Origin: Flavobacteriaceae bacterium
GTDB taxonomy: Bacteria; Bacteroidota; Bacteroidia; Flavobacteriales; Flavobacteriaceae
DNA length: 64,000 bases
Direction: 5' to 3'
NCBI GenBank assembly: GCA_013001285.1
Contig: JABDMU010000035.1
Location: 1 to 64,000, forward strand
Shown here: positions 8,133 to 18,278 of the stretch, piece after piece
Position numbering within the stretch: position 1 is the stretch's first letter
Layout of the letters: the number at the start of each line of letters is the position of its first letter
Made by a program: the position numbers and the translations under genes
Notes under the pieces: generated by a model
Told to the model about the DNA's origin: nothing
Databases searched by the model: none
Seen by the model: only the letters and a program-made list of their open reading frames with translations

Positions 8133-9230
8133 TTAGTTGTTTAAAACTCGAAATTCAGTACGTCTGTTTCTTTGGTGATCAGTTGGAGAACATTCTACAC
8201 CGTTTGAACAACGATTAACTAATCTTGTTTCTCCATATCCTTTAGAAGATAAACGGCTTCTTGAAACGCCTTTAGAAACTAAATAATTAACAACCGCATT
8301 AGCTCTTTGTTGAGATAAAGACATATTGTAACTATCATTTCCTCTTGAGTCTGTATGAGACATGATCTCGATATTTACAGGCTTATCATTTAAGATAGGT
8401 AATAATCTTTCGTCAATAACTTTTTTAGAAGCAGCAGTTAAACGAGCACTTGCAGTTTCATAAAAAATTGGAAGTGGAGTAGCGTTTAATAATTCACACT
8501 CAATCTCTTCCCAAGATGTGATACCTCCTTTTTTAGCGAGAACAGTTTTAGTGATTGTTTCGCTACGTGCAGGAACAGTCGTGCTGCTTGTTGAAGCTGG
8601 CTTGTCTAAAACTTGTCTTGTAATTGTAGCATATTCTGCAGGGATCACAATTTCTTCCATTCTTGCAGGTGTTTTAACAACACGCTTTTTATACGTTGAA
8701 GTCTCTCCACTTATTGAAACGCTAGAGGTTGAGGCATCAGTAAGTAATGTTGAATATGTTATATTTCCAAATTGAGCAGGGTATTCAACAAAACATGCAG
8801 CAACACAATCTTCTTTATTTGGTGAGTTACACTCTTCCAATTGCTTGTATTCCCAACCAGACGATTTAGGAGCGATTTCATAAGTTCTTGAATCACTTCC
8901 AAAAGAAGCAGGAATAACAGCTAGATCAGTTCTACCTTCTTTACTGGTATAAGATACATCTACTGTTTCATAAGTAGCAGGTACATATTTGTACTTTTTT
9001 GAAGCTTCTTTTACTAAAACTTCTTCTGTTACCGTTCTGTATGTAGCTGGACTAACTTCTAAAGCTGTATATGCAGGATATACTTGAACAGTTTCAGATA
9101 CATCAGTAAACTCATCTTTAGTGATACATTTTACGTAACATTTTCCAGGATCTGGATTGTCTGGTAAGTTTTGACCAGTGGCAAAATTAAAGCCTATACA
9201 TAGGCAAACAAAAAATAATACTTGTTTCAT
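8133..9230 (-). CDS. OmpA-family protein with repeated N-terminal PA-x-Y/F/R motifs
   Basis: 365 residues: signal peptide (about 1-19), a repeat-rich middle, and a C-terminal OmpA peptidoglycan-binding domain (about 255-365) with IEIMSHTDSRGNDSYN, LSQQRANAVVNYLVSKGV and RLSSKGYGE. The Asp and Arg that bind diaminopimelate are present (HTD, and the NRRTEFRV segment near the end). The middle carries at least five PA-x-(Y/F/R) repeats, several followed by T-V/I-x3-V-L-x-K (SPATYRTVTEEVLVK, VPATYETVDV, IPAEYATITRQVLDK, VPARSETITKTVLAK). It probably tethers the outer membrane or a surface structure to the cell wall. Monocistronic. Confidence 0.9.
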   Translation of the reverse strand: MKQVLFFVCLCIGFNFATGQNLPDNPDPGKCYVKCITKDEFTDVSETVQVYPAYTALEVSPATYRTVTEEVLVKEASKKYKYVPATYETVDVSYTSKEGRTDLAVIPASFGSDSRTYEIAPKSSGWEYKQLEECNSPNKEDCVAACFVEYPAQFGNITYSTLLTDASTSSVSISGETSTYKKRVVKTPARMEEIVIPAEYATITRQVLDKPASTSSTTVPARSETITKTVLAKKGGITSWEEIECELLNATPLPIFYETASARLTAASKKVIDERLLPILNDKPVNIEIMSHTDSRGNDSYNMSLSQQRANAVVNYLVSKGVSRSRLSSKGYGETRLVNRCSNGVECSPTDHQRNRRTEFRVLNN

Positions 9231-9349
9231 AATTACTATAGTTAATGGTTAAAAAAAATTAATTTAATTTCAAAATTGTTAATGTTATTAGCTAAGAGTC
9301 GTAAAGAAAAATTGGGGGGTAAGAGTAACGAACACTATTATTAAGACCC

Positions 9350-9357
9350 TATTTTTG
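9350..9357 (+). promoter_or_regulatory. -7 promoter box of the PqqB-like gene
   Basis: TATTTTTG matches TAnnTTTG. The predicted transcript start (about 9361) lies only 1 nt before the ATG at 9362 but 13 nt before the in-frame ATG at 9374. The other boxes in this window mostly give 13-22 nt, so this favours 9374 as the start. Confidence 0.5.
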
Positions 9358-9373
9358 TAAAATGTCACAGGAA

Positions 9374-10345
9374 ATGATAAAATATTTGCAATTTTATTCA
9401 GAATTTCAACTTAAGTGCTTTGTTTTCATAGCGTTAAGTTGTCAATTATTTTCATGTAATTCAGAGAAATATGCCAATTCTGAGCCTTCAAATCAGTTAA
9501 TTACAATTCTAGGAATTGCTCAAGATGCCGGTTTTCCTCATATAAATAATCCAACTGAATGGAAGAATTATAATTCGGATAAATCAAAAAAAAGTTTAGT
9601 AGTTAGCTTGGGTTTGATCGATAAGAAATTCAATCAGAAGTGGTTGTTTGAAGCAACACCTGACATGCCTGAACAATTACATATTCTAGAAAATACTTGG
9701 CTTAAAACCGAAACGATTATCGATGGTGTTTTTTTAACCCATGCCCATATCGGACATTACACTGGGCTGATGTATTTTGGGCGAGAAGCCATGGGTGCCC
9801 AAAATATTCCGGTTTATGTCATGCCAAAAATGAAGTCATATCTCGAACAAAATGGTCCCTGGAGTCAGTTGGTGAGTTTAAAAAATATTCAGTTAAGGAG
9901 GCTTCAAAAGGATTCGACAATACAATTGAATTCTAATTTAAAAGTGACACCGTTTTTAGTACCGCATCGCGATGAATTTTCTGAAACAGTCGGTTTCAAA
10001 ATTGAAGGTATCAACAAATCGGCACTGTTTATTCCAGATATCAATAAGTGGGATCTTTGGGAAACATCAATAGTTGAAGAAGTTAAAAAAGTTGATTACG
10101 CATTTTTAGATGCGACCTTTTTTAAGAACGGCGAAATTCCAAGACCTATGAGTGAGGTGCCGCATCCCTTTATTGAAGAAACCGCGAAATTATTTGAAAA
10201 TGAATCGTTTGAAACAAGATCCAAGATCATATTCATTCATTTTAATCATTCTAATCCAGCTATTTATCCAATTCATATTATGAAGGATAGTCTCATTAGT
10301 AAAGGATTTAATTTTGCAAAGCAAGGCGATACCTTCGGTTTATAG
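9374..10345 (+). CDS. PqqB-like metallo-beta-lactamase-fold lipoprotein
   Basis: 323 residues from the ATG at 9374 (an ATG at 9362 is possible). The N-terminus is a lipoprotein signal ending in LFSC, so the protein is an envelope enzyme rather than a cytosolic PQQ-synthesis one. The MBL-fold motif reads LTHAHIGHYTGL (about 121-132): the usual H-x-H-x-D-H has Gly in place of Asp. Later metal-site candidates are VPHRDE and FLDATFF, then IFIHFNHSNP near the end. The opening ILGIAQDAGFPH is typical of PqqB-like proteins. No PQQ genes are nearby, so a hydrolase of unknown substrate is the safe call. Confidence 0.75.
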   Translation: MIKYLQFYSEFQLKCFVFIALSCQLFSCNSEKYANSEPSNQLITILGIAQDAGFPHINNPTEWKNYNSDKSKKSLVVSLGLIDKKFNQKWLFEATPDMPEQLHILENTWLKTETIIDGVFLTHAHIGHYTGLMYFGREAMGAQNIPVYVMPKMKSYLEQNGPWSQLVSLKNIQLRRLQKDSTIQLNSNLKVTPFLVPHRDEFSETVGFKIEGINKSALFIPDINKWDLWETSIVEEVKKVDYAFLDATFFKNGEIPRPMSEVPHPFIEETAKLFENESFETRSKIIFIHFNHSNPAIYPIHIMKDSLISKGFNFAKQGDTFGL

Positions 10346-10391
10346 AAATTATATATTTCTTAAATAAAGGGGTTATACTTTGAATATTCCT

Positions 10392-10399
10392 TAAATTTG
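10392..10399 (+). promoter_or_regulatory. -7 promoter box of icmF
   Basis: TAAATTTG matches TAnnTTTG and ends 25 bp before the ATG, giving a 5' UTR near 22 nt. No convincing -33 TTG is visible. Confidence 0.45.
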
Positions 10400-10424
10400 A
10401 ACCTTATAAATCCGATATCATTAC

Positions 10425-13400
10425 ATGGAACAAATTGCACCATATAAGCCAATTCATAAAGTTCGAATCGTAACTGCCGCATCATTGTTTGATGGCCATG
10501 ATGCTGCTATAAATATCATGCGTAGGATCATTCAAGCTACTGGCGTTGAGGTCATTCATTTAGGGCATGACCGAAGTGTAGAAGATGTTGTGAATACAGC
10601 CATTCAAGAAGATGCCAATGCCATTGCAATGACCTCTTATCAAGGTGGTCACAATGAGTATTTTAAGTATATGTATGATCTTCTAAAGGAAAAAGGAGCC
10701 GATCATATAAAAATCTTTGGCGGCGGAGGTGGTGTGATCCTTCCCGAAGAGATCAAAGATCTTATGGATTATGGCATCACGCGCATCTATTCGCCAGATG
10801 ACGGGAGAGAAATGGGCTTGCAGGGCATGATAAATGACCTCGTTAAACAATCTGATTTTGCTATTGGAGATGTCTTAAATGGGGAAGTCGATATCCTTGA
10901 TAAAAAAGATCCGAAAGCTATAGCACGGGTTATTTCAGCCTCTGAAAATTTCCCTGAAGTGGCCAAAGAATCTCTAGAATTAATCCATAAAAAGAATAAA
11001 TCATCGAAAACACCGGTCTTGGGTATTACGGGGACAGGTGGTGCTGGGAAATCCTCTTTGGTAGACGAACTTGTAAGAAGATTTCTAATCGATTTCCCTA
11101 AAAAAACAGTCGGAATTGTATCTGTCGACCCTTCGAAACGTAAAACAGGTGGTGCCTTACTAGGAGATCGCATCAGAATGAATGCCATAAACAATTCAAG
11201 AGTTTATATGCGAAGCCTGGCCACACGTCAGTCTAATTTGGCTTTATCTAAATATGTAAGTGAGGCCATTGAAGTTTTAAAGGCTGCCAAATATGATCTT
11301 ATCATTTTAGAAACTTCAGGCATCGGACAATCTGATACGGAGATCATTGAACATTCCGATATATCATTATATGTGATGACCCCAGAATTTGGCGCGGCTA
11401 CACAACTCGAGAAGATCGATATGTTAGATTTTGCCGATCTGGTTGCCATAAATAAATTTGATAAACGTGGCTCTCTAGATGCTCTGCGTGATGTGAAGAA
11501 ACAGTACATGCGCAATAATGGGCTTTGGGATACACCTCAAGACCAATTACCGGTCTTTGGTACTATAGCATCACAATTTAACGACCCGGGAATGAACACC
11601 TTATATAAGGCAGTTATGGATAAACTGGTTGAGAAAACCGATGCCGATCTCAAATCAACATTTACCATTTCGAATGAAATGAGTGAAAAGATATTTGTGA
11701 TCCCACCAGCCAGAACGCGATACCTTTCAGAGATTGCCGAGAATAATAGAGCGTATGATGACAAAGTTTTAGAGCAAGTAGAAGTAGCTCAAAAATTGTA
11801 TGGTATTTTTAAAACTATAGAAGCAGTATCTGGAGTAAAACCGAATTTAGATAAATCAGGAATACAAACGGAAGAGCTCCTGAAACACGTTCAGGATGAC
11901 GATTCTAAGCAGCTCTTAGGGTTGCTTATTAGAGAATTTGACCGTGTTAAAATGGACCTGGATCCCTATAATTGGGAGATCATTATGGGATGGAATTCTA
12001 AGGTGAATCGCTATAAAGACCCTGTCTATACGTTCAAAGTAAGAGGGAAAGAGATTAATATAGACACACATACTGAATCCTTATCTCATAGTCAGATTCC
12101 AAAGGTGGCCTTACCAAAATACAAAGCTTGGGGTGATCTTTTAAAATGGAATTTACAAGAAAATGTACCTGGTGAATTTCCATTTGCTTCTGGGCTTTAT
12201 CCTTTCAAACGAACAGGAGAAGATCCGGCTCGAATGTTTGCTGGCGAAGGCGGTCCTGAACGTACCAACCGTCGTTTTCATTATGTAAGCATGGGCTTAC
12301 CCGCAAAACGTTTGTCAACGGCATTCGATTCGGTGACCTTGTACGGAAACGACCCTGATTATCGTCCGGATATTTATGGAAAAATTGGAAATGCGGGTGT
12401 GAGTATTTGTTGTTTAGATGATGCTAAAAAATTGTATTCCGGATTTAATCTGGCCGATGCCATGACTTCGGTGAGTATGACCATTAATGGGCCAGCGCCA
12501 ATGCTCTTAGGCTATTTTATGAATGCAGCCATCGATCAACAATGTGAGCTCTATATAAAGGAAAATGGACTTGAAAAAGAGGTAGAGTCCAAGATAAAAA
12601 GCATTTATAAAGAAAAAGGCGTTGCCCGTCCAACATATAATGGTGATCTTCCAGAAGGCAATGATGGTCTCGGACTGATGTTATTAGGTGTAACTGGTGA
12701 TCAGGTGCTTCCCAAAGACGTTTATGACGAGATCAAGGCAAAGACCATTTCTCAGGTAAGAGGAACAGTTCAAGCAGATATCTTAAAGGAAGATCAGGCA
12801 CAGAACACCTGCATTTTTTCGACTGAATTTGCCTTGAGATTAATGGGTGATGTTCAGGAATATTTTATCGATAAGCAAGTTCGAAATTTCTATTCGGTGT
12901 CTATTTCAGGGTATCATATTGCCGAGGCTGGTGCGAATCCAATTTCACAATTGGCCTTTACATTATCGAACGGATTTACCTATGTCGAATACTATCTTTC
13001 TCGAGGCATGGATATCAATAAATTTGGACCGAACTTGTCGTTCTTCTTTTCAAATGGTATCGATCCCGAATATGCGGTTATTGGCCGTGTAGCTCGAAAG
13101 ATCTGGGCCAAAGCCATGAAACATAAATATGGAGCGAATGCGCGAGCCCAAATGCTGAAATACCACATTCAAACCTCTGGTCGAAGCTTGCATGCTCAGG
13201 AAATTGATTTTAATGATATTAGAACCACCTTACAAGCACTGTATGCTATTTACGATAATTGCAATTCTTTACATACCAATGCCTATGATGAAGCTATAAC
13301 AACGCCTACCGAAGAATCGGTGAGACGTGCTATGGCCATTCAATTGATCATCAATAAAGAATTAGGATTGGCGAAAAATGAAAACCCTATTCAAGGTTCA

Positions 13401-13853
13401 TTTATAATAGAAGAACTCACCGATCTGGTTGAGGAAGCTGTATTGCTTGAGTTCGATCGCATTACCGAGCGTGGTGGTGTGTTAGGCGCCATGGAAACCA
13501 TGTATCAACGTTCTAAGATCCAGGAAGAAAGCCTGTATTATGAAACACTTAAACATAATGGGGAGTTTCCAATTATTGGCGTGAACACCTTCTTGAGTTC
13601 AAAAGGATCGCCTACCATTCTTCCAGCGGAGGTGATCAGGGCTACTGAGGAAGAAAAACAATTCCAAATAAAAACATTGGAAAATCTTCATATGGCCAAC
13701 GATACTGAAGCCTTACTTAAAGACCTTCAGCAGAAAGCCATTCAAAATGAAAATATCTTTGAATCACTTATGGAAGTTTGTAAAACCTGTTCACTCGGAC
13801 AAATAACAAACGCGCTCTTTGAGGTAGGAGGACAGTACAGACGCAATATGTAA
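10425..13853 (+). CDS. icmF: Fused isobutyryl-CoA mutase (IcmF type) with built-in G-protein chaperone
   Basis: 1142 residues in the IcmF order. First comes an adenosylcobalamin-binding domain (about 12-145) with the cobalt-ligand His in [10 protein letters not shown] (His25). Next is a MeaB/ArgK-like GTPase (about 195-420) with P-loop GTGGAGKSS (203-211), [10 protein letters not shown] and NKFD. Last is a TIM-barrel mutase domain (about 560-1090) with [26 protein letters not shown] and [13 protein letters not shown]. IcmF interconverts isobutyryl-CoA and n-butyryl-CoA by radical chemistry while its own GTPase gates cofactor loading. A methylmalonyl-CoA activity cannot be excluded from sequence alone, but the three-part fusion in one chain is the hallmark of IcmF. 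Own promoter; no partner mutase gene nearby. Confidence 0.9.
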   Translation: MEQIAPYKPIHKVRIVTAASLFDGHDAAINIMRRIIQATGVEVIHLGHDRSVEDVVNTAIQEDANAIAMTSYQGGHNEYFKYMYDLLKEKGADHIKIFGGGGGVILPEEIKDLMDYGITRIYSPDDGREMGLQGMINDLVKQSDFAIGDVLNGEVDILDKKDPKAIARVISASENFPEVAKESLELIHKKNKSSKTPVLGITGTGGAGKSSLVDELVRRFLIDFPKKTVGIVSVDPSKRKTGGALLGDRIRMNAINNSRVYMRSLATRQSNLALSKYVSEAIEVLKAAKYDLIILETSGIGQSDTEIIEHSDISLYVMTPEFGAATQLEKIDMLDFADLVAINKFDKRGSLDALRDVKKQYMRNNGLWDTPQDQLPVFGTIASQFNDPGMNTLYKAVMDKLVEKTDADLKSTFTISNEMSEKIFVIPPARTRYLSEIAENNRAYDDKVLEQVEVAQKLYGIFKTIEAVSGVKPNLDKSGIQTEELLKHVQDDDSKQLLGLLIREFDRVKMDLDPYNWEIIMGWNSKVNRYKDPVYTFKVRGKEINIDTHTESLSHSQIPKVALPKYKAWGDLLKWNLQENVPGEFPFASGLYPFKRTGEDPARMFAGEGGPERTNRRFHYVSMGLPAKRLSTAFDSVTLYGNDPDYRPDIYGKIGNAGVSICCLDDAKKLYSGFNLADAMTSVSMTINGPAPMLLGYFMNAAIDQQCELYIKENGLEKEVESKIKSIYKEKGVARPTYNGDLPEGNDGLGLMLLGVTGDQVLPKDVYDEIKAKTISQVRGTVQADILKEDQAQNTCIFSTEFALRLMGDVQEYFIDKQVRNFYSVSISGYHIAEAGANPISQLAFTLSNGFTYVEYYLSRGMDINKFGPNLSFFFSNGIDPEYAVIGRVARKIWAKAMKHKYGANARAQMLKYHIQTSGRSLHAQEIDFNDIRTTLQALYAIYDNCNSLHTNAYDEAITTPTEESVRRAMAIQLIINKELGLAKNENPIQGSFIIEELTDLVEEAVLLEFDRITERGGVLGAMETMYQRSKIQEESLYYETLKHNGEFPIIGVNTFLSSKGSPTILPAEVIRATEEEKQFQIKTLENLHMANDTEALLKDLQQKAIQNENIFESLMEVCKTCSLGQITNALFEVGGQYRRNM

Positions 13854-13912
13854 CTTTCTTTTTTATGTATAAATTAATAACTTGTAAGACGTAACCATTA
13901 AATTTTACAGTC

Positions 13913-14839
13913 ATGAGAATTTTTAAGTCTATGGTAATGATCACATTACTATTTTTATTTTTAGCCTCATGCAAATCTAATAACAAAGAAACACCTACTG
14001 CAGAGGAGCCTTCTGAGGTGCTAACTAAAAACTTTATAGACGTTCTGGCAAAGGACTATACGTTCACAGTTGCAGATTCAATTCCTTCGGGCTGGTCCAC
14101 ATTTAGAATGAAAAATACAGGAATGATGGACCACTTTTTTCTATTAACCAAGTTGCCGGATACAGTAAATATTGACCATTACAATCGCGATGTAGGAGGC
14201 GCTTTCGGCATCGCGTGGAATGCTATTAGAGACGGTAAATCAAAAGACGAAGCTTTCGGTTTATTAGGTGAAAATTTACCAGAATGGTATGGATCTGCTG
14301 TAGCTATGGGTGGTGCCGGACTTATTTCACCTGGAGAAGTTGCCATAAACACCATGAAATTGGAACCAGGATACTATGTCATGGAGTGTTATATTAAAGC
14401 TGAAAATGGGCAATTTCATACTGAATTAGGAATGATCACACCCTTGATCGTAACCGATGAACAGATTGACAATGTACCACCGGAAGCTGATGTAAAGTTG
14501 ACCCTTACGAATGAAGCTATGCAGATCGAGGGTGAGATAACATCAGGTAAAACTATTTTTGCGGTTCATTATAAAGAACAACCACCATTTGGCTTAGGTA
14601 ATGACATTCATATCGTGAAAGTGGATGAAACTACCAATTTGGATGAGGTGGCACAATGGATGGATTGGTCAAATCTTACTGGCATGGTCTCTCCGGGTGC
14701 ACCCGCTAAATTCATTGGTGGCTCGCAAGAAATGCCCGCAGGTTATACAGCCTATTTTGAATGTGACCTAGCTCCAGGAGCCTATGCTTTTATGGCCGAA
14801 ATTCCAATTGGACGTTATGAGGCTTTTAAGGTGAATTAA
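13913..14839 (+). CDS. Lipoprotein of unknown function, possibly two cupredoxin-like beta domains
   Basis: 308 residues with lipobox LASC (Cys20). The mature protein is all-beta in character. A first segment, YTFTVADSIPSGWSTFRMKN (about 44-63), and a second, PAGYTAYFECDLAPGAYAF (about 274-292), each look like the strand-and-turn pattern of cupredoxin-like folds. The typical copper ligand set (His, Cys, His, Met) is not obvious. EPGYYVMECYI is another typical edge strand. It follows icmF by 59 bp in the same direction and may be on the same transcript, though nothing in the sequence ties the functions together. Family not recognised. Confidence 0.65.
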   Translation: MRIFKSMVMITLLFLFLASCKSNNKETPTAEEPSEVLTKNFIDVLAKDYTFTVADSIPSGWSTFRMKNTGMMDHFFLLTKLPDTVNIDHYNRDVGGAFGIAWNAIRDGKSKDEAFGLLGENLPEWYGSAVAMGGAGLISPGEVAINTMKLEPGYYVMECYIKAENGQFHTELGMITPLIVTDEQIDNVPPEADVKLTLTNEAMQIEGEITSGKTIFAVHYKEQPPFGLGNDIHIVKVDETTNLDEVAQWMDWSNLTGMVSPGAPAKFIGGSQEMPAGYTAYFECDLAPGAYAFMAEIPIGRYEAFKVN

Positions 14840-14921
14840 TATTTATTAAGACTTCCCAAAATTTAACTGGAGGAATTTTCGAAATTGAGTATCTTTAATC
14901 GCTATTAAAACCATTATATAG

Positions 14922-16685
14922 GTGAATCTTAGAAATTATTTTAAAGAACTCCAACGCCGTCACGTCGTCAAGGCGGGAATCGCTTATTTGGTTTTTACCT
15001 GGTTAATGACGCAGGTGTTATCGATTCTCATTCCGGTATTTGAATTTCCTCAATCCATATTAAAGACAGCCATTATTGTTATGGCGGTTGGTTTTCCCAT
15101 CTGGCTCATCTTTGCCTGGGTCTACGATTTCACACCCGATGGTTTAAAGAAAACAGATGATGTCACATTCGATTCAGATGTGCATGCCCGAAAAAATGTG
15201 AAACTCAACCGATTTATCATCGCAGGTTTATCGGTTGCGATAATTCTTTTAGTGGTAAATCAATTTCGAATGAAAAGTGAGATAACCGAAATTAAAATGG
15301 CTGCATTCGGTACTGATTTTAAATCTTCAATAGCAGTTATGGCATTTGCCGATATGAGTCCGCAAAAAGATCACGAATACTTTTCTGATGGAATCAGTGA
15401 AGAATTACTAAACCTATTGGCAAAAACTCCTGAACTCAAGGTCATTAGCAGAACCTCTTCTTTTTCATATAAAGATAAAGATGTCACCGCAACGGAAATT
15501 GGCGAACAATTAAAGGTTTCGCATATTTTAGAAGGTAGTATAAGAAAAGCAGGCAATACTGTTCGTATCACCGCGCAACTTATTAGAACCGCTGATGGTG
15601 CTCACGAATGGTCACATACCTATGATAGGAATTTAGATAGCATTTTTAAAATACAAGACGAAATAGCCGCTCGCGTTTGTGACGAGCTAAAATTAACCTT
15701 GCTTGGTAAAGATCAAAAGTCTCAGCCTGTAAATACCGAAGCTTATACCATGTATTTACAGGCGAGTCACCTGACACTCCAAAATACAGATAAAGCTTAT
15801 ATCGCGGCAGAAGAACTCATTCAAAAATCGCTGGCTATTGATTCGAGTTATGCAAAAGCCTGGCGCCTACTAGCCAGTATTTATGATACCGGAACTTATA
15901 ATTTTAGTATTTGGGAAACTCATGAAGGTATTCCCAAAGGTTTACACGCAGCAAAAAAAGCCATCGCTCTTGATCCATCATACGGCAGGGCTTATGCCAA
16001 TTTAGCAAGCTTACAGGAATTGTCATGGCAATTTAATGAGTCGGCAAAAAGTATTGAGAAAGCCTTGGAATTAGACCCTAATAATGCAATTATTCTTGGC
16101 ATAGCATCACTAATGACATTTGGGGATTTAGAAAAAGGACTCGCCTTACAAGAAAAAGCCATTCAGTTGGACCCATTGGTCTATGGCAATTATTTTAATC
16201 TTGGTTTTACCAATTACAGATTGAACAGATTTGAAGAAGCAGAGGAGGCCTTTAAAAAGTTTGAAACCTATTATCCTAATTGGCAAATCTTACATTATAT
16301 GAAAGGTATGGTCAGCCTAGGGAAAGGTGATCTTGAAACTGCCTTAACTGAAATTGAGCAGGAAACGCATAAATTTTTTAGCCTTTACGGCCGAAATTTC
16401 ATTTATTACGCTTTAGGACGTTATGAAGAAGCCGATAATGTATTCAAGGAATTTAAAGAAAAATTTGAGAAAACTGATCCGGCTAATACAGCAGATGTAT
16501 ACGCTTTCCGGGGTGATTATGATAAATCATTTGACATGTTATATCAAGCATATAAAATAAAAGACCCTGTTCTTATAGAAGCACTTAGCTACCCAAATTT
16601 TAAACCAATGTACGATGACCCACGATGGACCAAACTTATAAAAATGATAGACTTACCAGAAAACCATGGCTATTTTATGAAATAA
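14922..16685 (+). CDS. Membrane-anchored TolB-like/TPR protein
   Basis: 587 residues from a GTG start. The opening NLRNYFKELQRRHVVKAGIA is the conserved N-terminus of this family, which justifies GTG over later ATGs. Membrane helices lie near 17-40, 44-66 and 91-112. A FlgO/TolB-like domain follows (about 123-260; SIAVMAFADMSP, YFSDGISEELLNLLAKTP, VSHILEGSIRKAGNTVRIT), then TPR repeats to the end (about 265-587). Many relatives carry an adenylate cyclase or a DNA-binding domain; none is present here. It is probably a scaffold or sensor in the inner membrane. Its stop codon abuts the stop of the convergent amidohydrolase gene with no gap. Confidence 0.75.
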   Translation: MNLRNYFKELQRRHVVKAGIAYLVFTWLMTQVLSILIPVFEFPQSILKTAIIVMAVGFPIWLIFAWVYDFTPDGLKKTDDVTFDSDVHARKNVKLNRFIIAGLSVAIILLVVNQFRMKSEITEIKMAAFGTDFKSSIAVMAFADMSPQKDHEYFSDGISEELLNLLAKTPELKVISRTSSFSYKDKDVTATEIGEQLKVSHILEGSIRKAGNTVRITAQLIRTADGAHEWSHTYDRNLDSIFKIQDEIAARVCDELKLTLLGKDQKSQPVNTEAYTMYLQASHLTLQNTDKAYIAAEELIQKSLAIDSSYAKAWRLLASIYDTGTYNFSIWETHEGIPKGLHAAKKAIALDPSYGRAYANLASLQELSWQFNESAKSIEKALELDPNNAIILGIASLMTFGDLEKGLALQEKAIQLDPLVYGNYFNLGFTNYRLNRFEEAEEAFKKFETYYPNWQILHYMKGMVSLGKGDLETALTEIEQETHKFFSLYGRNFIYYALGRYEEADNVFKEFKEKFEKTDPANTADVYAFRGDYDKSFDMLYQAYKIKDPVLIEALSYPNFKPMYDDPRWTKLIKMIDLPENHGYFMK

Positions 16686-18269
16686 TTAATCTTTTATTCC
16701 AGGCTGCTTTAATTTCCAGTCGGTTTTTGCTTTTTCAGCATCAACCATAGCCTTGACATCGGCCAGCAAGCGTTTTGCATCGTAGATGACGCCATCTTTT
16801 ATGGTATATTTTACACCTCCAACACGAACAACTTCGTTGTCTTCAGTGAGTTTGATCGCTCCTGTTCCGTACAAGACTTTCAAATTCATGAGAGGATTTT
16901 CTTCTACAATGACAAAATCGGCGAGTTTTCCTATTTGAACACTTCCTATCTTATCATCCCAGCCTAAGGCTTCTGCACCATTTAAAGTTGCTGAACGTAT
17001 GACTTCCAAAGGATGAAATCCTGCTTCACGTAATAATTCTAATTCACGAACATAAGCAAACCCGTAGAGTTGATAAATAAAACCAGAATCGCTTCCAGTG
17101 GTGACGCGACCTCCTCTATTCTTATATTCATTAATAAAGGCCATCCACAACTTGAAATTATTTTTCCATTCAATTTCTTGTTCGGTGCCCCAATAATGCC
17201 AATAACTACCATGACTTATCTTACTTGGTTCATAGAATTTCCATAAAGATGGTAAGGTGTAATCTTCATGCCATTCAGCACGTCTGGCACGTTGCAAATC
17301 ACGGCTCGCTTCATAAATATTGAAGGTTGGATCTAGTGTAAAATCCAGTTCCAATAGCTCGTTCATGACATTATTCCAATGTTCCGAGAAAGGCTCTGCT
17401 GCTTGCTTCCATAATTTCCCTGCTTCTTCAAATCGATGTTGTTCATTTTGATAATTATAATCCAAAGGATAATTTTGAACAGTTCGATCATTGAATAATG
17501 CTTCTGGCAGGCCATACCAATGCTCCATACTTGTAAGCCCAGCTCTCGCTGAATGCAAGACGTTCCAACGTGCAACACTTAATTGTGCATGATGGCAAGC
17601 AGACCCTAATCCCAGTTTTTTATTTTCATCAAGTGCTGCTGCCATGATTTGAGGTTCAGCACCAAAAAATTTAATACCATCAGCTCCTTTTTCGGCATTG
17701 GCACGAACCCATTTTCGTGCAAGCTCCGGAGTACTTATTGGTGTATCGTTTAATGGGTTGAAGGAACTGGTTGTTTGTCCGAAACCTGTATAAGCAAAAA
17801 TACGTGGGGCAATTATTTCGTTACGCTCACTTTTCTTTTTAAGATCAAGAGTCCAATCAATACTTCTTCCACTAGGCTCTCTTACCGTAGTCACACCATG
17901 AGCCATCCAAAGTTTAAAAACATATTCCCAATCGGCACCTTGTGCCACACCGCCAATATGTCCATGCATATCAATAAAGCCTGGCAATAAATACATGCCA
18001 TTAGCATCCAATTCATGACCTCCTGGTTTTAATTTTGGACGTCGTTCTTCATTAATTGGTACACCATCATAACCAACCACCTGTATCTTTGTGATCTTGT
18101 TGTTTTCAACTACAATATCGATTGGGCCTCTAGGAGGAGCGCCATCGCCATTAATAAGTGTGACACCGCGAATGATCAATTGAGAATATGGGCCTTCACC
18201 TAAATAATTGTCTTGGGCGAAAACACCACATACAAATAGAAACGAAAATAAAATGATCAGTTTTTTCAT
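16686..18269 (-). CDS. Secreted amidohydrolase-family metal hydrolase
   Basis: 527 residues with a signal peptide (about 1-18, FVCGVFAQ). The amidohydrolase metal site is visible: GFIDMHGHIGG (98-107; His102, His104), a likely carboxylated or metal-bridging Lys in GADGIKFFGAEP, a His in SACHHAQLS, and the catalytic Asp in TTGSDSGFI. The C-terminal beta-sandwich segment GSVQIGKLADFVIVEENPL is typical. Substrates of this group are cyclic amides, dipeptides or prolidase-type compounds. It lies 9 bp after the M14 peptidase gene, so the two are very likely one transcript and could act in sequence on peptides in the periplasm. Confidence 0.88.
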   Translation of the reverse strand: MKKLIILFSFLFVCGVFAQDNYLGEGPYSQLIIRGVTLINGDGAPPRGPIDIVVENNKITKIQVVGYDGVPINEERRPKLKPGGHELDANGMYLLPGFIDMHGHIGGVAQGADWEYVFKLWMAHGVTTVREPSGRSIDWTLDLKKKSERNEIIAPRIFAYTGFGQTTSSFNPLNDTPISTPELARKWVRANAEKGADGIKFFGAEPQIMAAALDENKKLGLGSACHHAQLSVARWNVLHSARAGLTSMEHWYGLPEALFNDRTVQNYPLDYNYQNEQHRFEEAGKLWKQAAEPFSEHWNNVMNELLELDFTLDPTFNIYEASRDLQRARRAEWHEDYTLPSLWKFYEPSKISHGSYWHYWGTEQEIEWKNNFKLWMAFINEYKNRGGRVTTGSDSGFIYQLYGFAYVRELELLREAGFHPLEVIRSATLNGAEALGWDDKIGSVQIGKLADFVIVEENPLMNLKVLYGTGAIKLTEDNEVVRVGGVKYTIKDGVIYDAKRLLADVKAMVDAEKAKTDWKLKQPGIKD

Positions 18270-18278
18270 AATTTGAGT

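Noticed and set aside
10787-11764. Minus-strand open frames within icmF
   Set aside because: They are shadow frames of a long, well-conserved coding region and show no coherent protein features.
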